Shown: positions 20,380 to 23,775 of the stretch, piece after piece
How positions within the stretch are numbered: the first letter of the stretch is position 1
Layout: every line of letters begins with the position of its first letter
Virus record (IMG/VR): IMGVR_UViG_3300036832_001505
Span: 1-23,775 of that record
Reading direction: 5' to 3' (one strand)
Origin: a virus
DNA length: 23,775 nt
Program-made: the position numbers and the translations under genes
The notes under the pieces: model-generated
Seen by the model: the letters and a program-made list of their open reading frames with translations, nothing else
The model's database searches: none
What the model was told of the DNA's origin: nothing

Positions 20380-20918
20380 TGGGGGACCAGTGCGAATCTC
20401 AGACGTGTGGTTATACACTCCGAGAGCAGAGACGCCGCGACCGGCGGTGCTCGTATCACCAGCCGGTCACGACTTCACCAGTCCTTGGTGAGAAGGAGAT
20501 GGTGCATGACCAGTATCGAACATCCGACGTCGAAAGACCGTATGGGCGTCCTGGAGCTCCCCGAGCAGCTCAATCTGTTCGGGGAGACTCGCCCGGCGCC
20601 GAGACAGTGGGTGTACGCGATGGCGCGGCTCGGCTGCCTCAAGATCGGGGTGACCAGCGACGTCCAGCGCCGCGCCCGCGAAAACGGCGCGCTGCTGCTA
20701 GCGCTGGGGCCGGGCGACTCCCGCTACGAGCACGCCGTCCACTGGCGGTTCCGCGAGTACCGCTACTGCCACGAGTTCTTCCTGCCCGCGCCACCCGTTC
20801 TCCGCTGGGTAGCCAGTCTGCCGATTCAGGTGCGCCCCTACCCGGACGGAGGCCCCGGACCCATTCTGCGGCTGGCCGCCTAGTCGCTCGGACCCGGTGC
20901 CCGGGGCAGGCCCGGTGA
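20379..20918 (+). CDS. Doubtful frame with a zinc-finger-like start, overlapping the GIY-YIG gene
   Basis: ATG 20379 overlaps the previous stop (TGATG). The first 30 residues have the layout of a small treble-clef-like finger: QCESQTCGYTL, a basic stretch, then RRCSYHQP, giving Cys5, Cys10, Cys24 and His27. The frame then runs on without a stop to TGA 20916-20918, passing the whole GIY-YIG gene in another phase, and that part (from about residue 60) is Arg/Pro/Ala-rich shadow sequence. Perhaps only the start is meaningful, or a +1 shift joins it to the GIY-YIG protein. Its stop overlaps a GTG (20915), which may be chance. Confidence 0.3.
   Translation: MGDQCESQTCGYTLREQRRRDRRCSYHQPVTTSPVLGEKEMVHDQYRTSDVERPYGRPGAPRAAQSVRGDSPGAETVGVRDGAARLPQDRGDQRRPAPRPRKRRAAASAGAGRLPLRARRPLAVPRVPLLPRVLPARATRSPLGSQSADSGAPLPGRRPRTHSAAGRLVARTRCPGQAR
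20506..20883 (+). CDS. GIY-YIG-type (T5orf172/MUG113-like) protein
   Basis: A 125-residue protein starting at ATG 20506 behind GAAGGAG; upstream in-frame sequence is not protein-like. Residues 34-90 carry the family pattern: WVYAMARLGCLKIGVTSDVQ, RRARENGALLLALGPG, YEHAVHWRFREYRYCHEFFL. The first strands hold Tyr and the Lys-Ile-Gly in place of GIY...YIG, followed by the Arg-containing helix and a Glu/His near EHAVHWRF, as in T5orf172/MUG113-like domains. Members are nucleases or nuclease relatives found in phages; activity here is not certain. A short Pro/Gly-rich tail follows. Early operon position fits DNA metabolism. Confidence 0.75.
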   Translation: MTSIEHPTSKDRMGVLELPEQLNLFGETRPAPRQWVYAMARLGCLKIGVTSDVQRRARENGALLLALGPGDSRYEHAVHWRFREYRYCHEFFLPAPPVLRWVASLPIQVRPYPDGGPGPILRLAA

Positions 20919-21109
20919 GCGCCGAGGAACGCCAGCCCTGCTGGGAGTTGACGCTCCCGGGTACCCCGGGTCCCAAGTTTTGCGCCAGTAGGGCCAACGG
21001 TCGCCCGCGCTGCCGGAAGGGGTTCTGTTTCGTTCTGGCCGTGACCGACGAGGACGGCCACGTGCTGCCGCGTCAGACCGTCCTCCAGCCGGAGCCAGAG
21101 CCGACGTGA
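20915..21109 (+). CDS. Small Cys-containing protein, 64 aa
   Basis: GTG 20915 is used (alternative GTG 20897); neither has a strong ribosome binding site. The product has four Cys (about residues 8, 22, 32 and 36) in QPCWELTLPG, KFCASRANGRPRCRKGFCFV, so a small zinc-binding fold is possible. It then has FVLAVTDEDGHVLPRQTV and a Pro/Glu-rich end. Its stop overlaps the next gene by four bases. No family is recognised. Confidence 0.5.
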   Translation: MSAEERQPCWELTLPGTPGPKFCASRANGRPRCRKGFCFVLAVTDEDGHVLPRQTVLQPEPEPT

Positions 21110-21291
21110 CCCGCCACCCGCGAGCCGTGGCTCCGCCAGCGGAAGTGAGGATCGTCCGCGTCTGGGACGAGCGCTCGGTCGAGGGGTGGATCGTGGAGTG
21201 CTCCCGCCACGGTTCGGTGGGCCTCTACGGCGACCGCAGCGAGGCCAGGGAAGCCTGCCGGCGCCACGAGGAGGAGGATCTCCAGCCGTGA
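21106..21291 (+). CDS. Hypothetical protein, 61 aa
   Basis: GTG 21106 overlaps the previous stop, and its stop overlaps the following GTG. The product (EVRIVRVWDERSVEGWIVEC then SRHGSVGLYGDRSEAREACR) looks like a small beta hairpin-rich domain with a C-terminal helix and an acidic end. The strand pair 'RIVRV...GWIVEC...HG' recalls small phage proteins that carry one Cys/His pair. Function unknown. Confidence 0.55.
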   Translation: MTRHPRAVAPPAEVRIVRVWDERSVEGWIVECSRHGSVGLYGDRSEAREACRRHEEEDLQP

Positions 21292-21611
21292 GCGCGCCGA
21301 ACCCGATGCGCCGGATGCTCGACGACCGGATGGACGAGGACTCCTGGCAGCGCCAGGTCCTGGCCTACGCCGGGATCATGGGGTGGTGGAGCTACCACCC
21401 CTACGACAGTCGCCGCTCCGCGCCGGGCTGGCCCGACCTCGGTCTGATCCGGCCACCGCGCCTCGTGCTGGCCGAGCTGAAGCGCGAGAAGGCCAAGCCC
21501 ACCCGGGCCCAGAGCGAATGCCTGGGACTACTGGCGGGCTGCCCCGGCGTCGAGGTGTACCTGTGGCGTCCCTCGGACTGGCCCGAGGTGGAGAGGATCC
21601 TGGCCCGGTGA
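21288..21611 (+). CDS. VRR-NUC domain nuclease
   Basis: A 107-residue protein from GTG 21288 (GTGA overlap), behind GAGGAGGA. It is essentially one VRR-NUC domain: SWQRQVLAYAGIMGWW, then SYHPYDSRRSAPGWPDLGLI with the catalytic Asp50, RLVLAELKREKAKPTRAQ with Glu63 and Lys65 (the PD-ExK pair) and Gln75, and VEVYLWRPSDWPEVERIL. VRR-NUC proteins are PD-(D/E)XK nucleases, often acting on branched DNA. A stand-alone copy beside a RecT-like gene and an origin fits replication or recombination repair. All key residues are present. Confidence 0.88.
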   Translation: MSAPNPMRRMLDDRMDEDSWQRQVLAYAGIMGWWSYHPYDSRRSAPGWPDLGLIRPPRLVLAELKREKAKPTRAQSECLGLLAGCPGVEVYLWRPSDWPEVERILAR

Positions 21612-21817
21612 CAGCTACGCCAGGCCCGCTGGGCGAGCTCGACGCGCCGGAGCTGCTGGCGTGGCTCGGACGCTGGAACCGCCAGCTCGCCCGGCTCAGC
21701 GCGCTCGTCCTCATCGAGGTGGACGACGCCCGCGGGCTACCCATCGAGGAGCTGCGCTCGGTGGTGGCGATCACCGCCCAGCACGTCACCGCGGTGCTGC
21801 GCGTCGCCACCTGGTGA
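21608..21817 (+). CDS. Small helical protein, 69 aa
   Basis: GTG 21608 overlaps the nuclease stop, and its stop overlaps the initiator GTG. The product is mostly helical: LGELDAPELLAWLGRWNRQL, then ARLSALVLIEVDDARGLPIE and LRSVVAITAQHVTAVLRVAT. It has no Cys or membrane span. It lies between a nuclease and the replication initiator and is translated with them. A partner role for the initiator is possible only from position. No family is recognised. Confidence 0.55.
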   Translation: MTATPGPLGELDAPELLAWLGRWNRQLARLSALVLIEVDDARGLPIEELRSVVAITAQHVTAVLRVATW

Positions 21818-22323
21818 CCTCTATCGCTTCCCTCATGGCGGCGCTGGACGTCGAGGACCTGGACCCGGTGGCGAAGTTCGCTCTGGTGGCCCTGGCAGCG
21901 CGCTCTGGGCGCTACTCCCTGACCGCCCGGGTGAGCTACACGAGGCTGGCAAAAGACCTGGGCGACGTGGATCGCCGCACCGCCATCCGGGCCGTTCAGC
22001 GGTTGCTGGATCGTAAACTGGTGACTGTGGATAAGCGGCCTGGCGGGACCAATGTTTTCCACATGGGGGTGTCACCCGAGACACCCCCAGGGGTGTCACC
22101 CGAGACCGATGGGGGTGTCACCGGTGACACCCCCTGCCCGGGACAGGGGTGTCACCCCAGACACCCAAAGGATGTTGGAGAAAAACAAGGAGAGGCTGGC
22201 GCCGGCAGTTCCGCTCCTGTGGCTGGGGATAAACCCGTCAACGTCGCGGCGGCCAGGCTCAACGAGATCATGGTCCGCCACGGGATTCCGCACCTCGACG
22301 GAGAGGACCCTGGCGGTACCTGA
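21814..22323 (+). CDS. Replication initiator (winged-helix, lambda O-like)
   Basis: A 169-residue protein from GTG 21814 (GTGA overlap). Residues 17-84 form a winged helix-turn-helix: DPVAKFALVALAARSGRYSL, SYTRLAKDLGDVDRRTAIRA, VQRLLDRKLVTVDKRPGGTN. This is typical of phage replication initiators or replisome organisers. Residues 85-120 are encoded by the iterons and give Gly-Val-Ser-Pro-Glu-Thr repeats. The C-terminal part (ARLNEIMVRHGIPHLDGEDP) is helical. The arrangement, initiator with origin repeats inside the gene, matches lambda O and related phages. The protein would bind the iterons and recruit host replication factors. It ends abruptly at TGA 22321-22323, and a related-looking continuation lies in another frame. 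Confidence 0.8.
   Translation: MTSIASLMAALDVEDLDPVAKFALVALAARSGRYSLTARVSYTRLAKDLGDVDRRTAIRAVQRLLDRKLVTVDKRPGGTNVFHMGVSPETPPGVSPETDGGVTGDTPCPGQGCHPRHPKDVGEKQGEAGAGSSAPVAGDKPVNVAAARLNEIMVRHGIPHLDGEDPGGT
22026..22034 (-). promoter_or_regulatory. DnaA box (perfect)
   Basis: On the minus strand the nine bases read TTATCCACA, an exact match to the DnaA box consensus. It lies 32 bases upstream of the first iteron, within the initiator gene. Confidence 0.7.
22066..22157. repeat. Iteron cluster inside the initiator gene (candidate replication origin)
   Basis: Four copies of GGGGTGTCACC(C/G) start at 22066, 22090, 22112 and 22146. Inverted partial copies (ACACCCCC at 22081, GGTGACACCCCC at 22123, AGACACCC at 22159) lie between or after them. 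The third copy and its partner form a perfect 24-bp palindrome (22111-22134). Such clusters are the binding sites of phage and plasmid initiator proteins. DnaA boxes flank the cluster on both sides, and an A-rich stretch follows at 22166-22194. Confidence 0.75.
22166..22194. other. AT-rich stretch beside the iterons (possible unwinding element)
   Basis: About 17 of 29 bases are A or T, against about one third elsewhere, with a run of five A and a purine-rich strand. It directly follows the last iteron, where a duplex-opening element would be expected. It is also coding sequence of the initiator gene. Confidence 0.35.
22224..22232 (-). promoter_or_regulatory. DnaA box (one mismatch)
   Basis: The minus strand reads TTATCCCCA, eight of nine against TTATCCACA. 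It lies on the other side of the iteron cluster from the perfect box. Confidence 0.4.
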
Positions 22324-22327
22324 GCGC

Positions 22328-22609
22328 GTGGCCTCACCGGCCACCGCCCGCCGATGGATCACCTCCATCAGGCGACGACTCTCCTCGGGAGAGCTCCCCC
22401 CTCAGCAGCTCACCCTCGACCTGGGCGATGAGGCTCGCGTCGTTCCATGCCCGGGGGTGACTTTCAGCGATTCCGCCGATTCACCAGAACCTGGGCATAT
22501 GGTCTGGCCTCCGGCCAGAGCGGCCGGGCTGCACCCCTCACTCAAGGAGCATCATGACACCCAGCACCACCCTCACCGGCGCCGACTTCGAGGTCGGCCA
22601 GAAGGTTGA
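22328..22609 (+). CDS. Possible small basic protein after the initiator, doubtful
   Basis: In the frame +1 to the initiator, GTG 22328 opens a frame whose start (VASPATARRWITSIRRRLSS then GELPPQQLTLDLGDEA) is helical, basic and protein-like. After about residue 37 the sequence is less convincing, and it runs 56 bases into the next gene. The ribosome binding site is poor. Alternatives are that this helix is the C-terminus of the initiator, reached by a frameshift or a sequence error just before TGA 22321, or that the region is simply the 5' control region of the next gene. Confidence 0.33.
   Translation: MASPATARRWITSIRRRLSSGELPPQQLTLDLGDEARVVPCPGVTFSDSADSPEPGHMVWPPARAAGLHPSLKEHHDTQHHPHRRRLRGRPEG
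22503..22519 (+). repeat. Short hairpin in the region before the Lys/Ala-rich gene
   Basis: TCTGGCC, three bases, GGCCAGA: a 7-bp perfect stem 35 bases before ATG 22554. TATGGT (22498-22503, TANNNT) directly precedes it and could be a -10, without a visible -35. Could be a leader hairpin or a weak terminator of the upstream operon. Confidence 0.3.
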
Positions 22610-23775
22610 GTTCGCAGCGAACCGGGTCTGGTATCCCGGCGTCGTCACCAAGGCCACCAAGACCACCGTCACCGTCAGCTACCTCAAGGGTTCCGGCCAG
22701 TTCTACTCCCAGACGGTCAACCCGAGCCAGCCGTTCTCGGCCGGTGGCGCTCTCGGCCACCTCCCCAGCCGGGTGCGCCGGGTGACCGTCTCCCCGCACC
22801 TGCGCGCGGTCGCTCGGGAGGAGGAGAAGGTCACCCTCACTCCCGAGCAGCGGGATCGCTTCATGCAGGCGCTGGCCGACGGCGCCAGCGAGGCTGACGC
22901 TTACGCCACCGCCTTCGAGGACGATGGCGCCGCCATCCTCGGAGCCGCCATCGAGGCCAAGATGGTCGCGGCCGCCAAGAAGGCTGGCCCGGCCAAGGCA
23001 GCCGTCCAGCGAGCGGTCAAGAAGGCCATCGACGCTGGTGCCCCGGTCATCACCGAGAAGGCTGGCCCGACCACGATTCCCGTCATCGGGAAGCTCAAGG
23101 GCAAAGTCTCCGGCCAGCCGGTGACGCCCAAGGTCGCCAGCCTGGCCGGTGCGCTCACCGACACCCTCGACCGCCTAGCGGGCGGGCAGGTCGCCGGGAT
23201 CGACACCCTCCGCGAGGCAGCCACGAGCGGCAGCGAGGCTGTCGCCGCTGGCCTCTCCGCACCGCTGCTGTGCGGCGTGTGCTACCACCCGATGACCGCC
23301 GCACAGGAGAAGGCGTTCGTCAACGGCCGGAACCCGGGCCACAAGGTCCAGGGCTGGTCGAGCCACAAGATCACCCTCGCCACCGACCCCTTCGAGGCCA
23401 AGAAGGCTGCGAAGCGCACCGGCGCTGACCGGCTCCTCCACATGGACGAGGCCCGGGATGCCCGGAAGGCTGCCGCTGCCACCAAGAAGGCTGCGAAGGC
23501 CACCCCGGCCACCAACTCGGCCACCAAGGTGGTGGCCCGCACGGACCCGGCGTTCGTCACCGCCACCAACGTCGCTGGCTTCCCCATCGGCGCGGCCGAG
23601 CCCAACCAGGAGCGGATCGGGCTGCCGGTCCCAGGCCACGACGGCTATTTCGTGCGCTACGCCAGGGGTGCTTACGACCTGGCTGCCCGCATCGGCGACG
23701 TCGACGGCCCGGCGTGGCTGGCGCTGTGTCGCCACGGTGCCTCCGCCAGCTCCGAGAAGCTCATGGGCGAAGGCG
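22554..23775 (+). CDS. Long Lys/Ala-rich protein of unknown function, N-terminal part (partial)
   Basis: ATG 22554 behind AAGGAG (six bases); the frame is open for 407 codons to the window edge. Residues 10-75 look like a small SH3/Tudor-type barrel: FEVGQKVEFAANRVWYPGVV, then TVTVSYLKGSGQFYSQTV and LPSRVRRVTV. Residues 90-130 are helical (TLTPEQRDRFMQALADGASE). Lys/Ala motifs recur (AAKKAGPAKAAV about 140; AKKAAKRTGA and AATKKAAKATPATNSATK about 275-325), recalling the basic tails of histone H1-like proteins. Near residue 242 there is LLCGVCYHPM, a possible metal site with later His. Positive charge suggests nucleic acid binding. No family is recognised. Codon use favours AAG GCT, and the own ribosome binding site suggests strong expression. 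Confidence 0.75.
   Translation, partial: MTPSTTLTGADFEVGQKVEFAANRVWYPGVVTKATKTTVTVSYLKGSGQFYSQTVNPSQPFSAGGALGHLPSRVRRVTVSPHLRAVAREEEKVTLTPEQRDRFMQALADGASEADAYATAFEDDGAAILGAAIEAKMVAAAKKAGPAKAAVQRAVKKAIDAGAPVITEKAGPTTIPVIGKLKGKVSGQPVTPKVASLAGALTDTLDRLAGGQVAGIDTLREAATSGSEAVAAGLSAPLLCGVCYHPMTAAQEKAFVNGRNPGHKVQGWSSHKITLATDPFEAKKAAKRTGADRLLHMDEARDARKAAAATKKAAKATPATNSATKVVARTDPAFVTATNVAGFPIGAAEPNQERIGLPVPGHDGYFVRYARGAYDLAARIGDVDGPAWLALCRHGASASSEKLMGEG

Noticed and set aside
20390-20419. Promoter with TACACT (20414-20419) before the GIY-YIG gene
   Set aside because: The -35 position matches at most three of six bases, and the upstream genes are continuous and coupled; left out for lack of support.
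22066-22157. CRISPR-like repeat array
   Set aside because: The units are about 12 bases with 10-22 bases between them, partly inverted, and lie in a coding frame, which fits iterons and not CRISPR.

Overview
The window is a contiguous piece of a temperate, long-tailed (siphovirus-type) actinobacterial phage or prophage. Base composition is high GC throughout, many starts are GTG, and neighbouring genes commonly overlap by four bases (GTGA or ATGA). The gene order is the classic one for actinophages. The host cannot be named from the sequence. Because the integrase sits between the late and early modules and not at an edge, this looks like the phage genome order, or an internal stretch of a larger prophage.

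Late module, + strand, 1-13826: the 3' end of the large terminase gene, a small membrane protein, HK97-type portal, prohead protease, a tiny helical protein, then a gene-free 445-base gap, the HK97-type major capsid protein, two connector or tail-completion proteins, major tail protein, a gp10-like neck/tail protein, a tail assembly chaperone with a -1 frameshift extension, a tape measure protein (665 aa, exact 40-residue repeats), distal tail and hub proteins, a C1q-like tip protein, two small proteins, a two-domain amidase endolysin and a two-span holin-like protein.

Minus-strand module, 13823-16123: five tightly packed genes run against the late operon and meet it tail to tail at a shared CTAG stop. 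None has a recognisable function. The module starts next to the integrase, so it is the best candidate for prophage-expressed accessory genes.

Lysogeny switch, 16124-18377: a serine integrase (501 aa) is flanked by two related DNA elements. One is a 34-bp site with perfect 9-bp arms upstream of the gene. The other shares the same core and overlaps the predicted promoter of an XRE-family repressor gene. A strong terminator hairpin follows the integrase.

Early module, + strand, 18374-23775: a small membrane protein, a remote RecT-like annealing protein, several small unknowns, a GIY-YIG-type protein, a VRR-NUC nuclease, and a winged-helix replication initiator. The initiator's own reading frame carries four iterons, a 24-bp perfect palindrome and two DnaA boxes, so it is probably the replication origin. 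The window ends inside a long open frame (over 400 codons) coding for a Lys/Ala-rich protein with an SH3/Tudor-like start and no recognised family.

The most interesting items are the origin inside the initiator gene, the paired elements around the integrase, the apparently separate expression unit of the capsid gene, a start-site hairpin in the minus-strand operon, and the unfinished Lys/Ala-rich gene.
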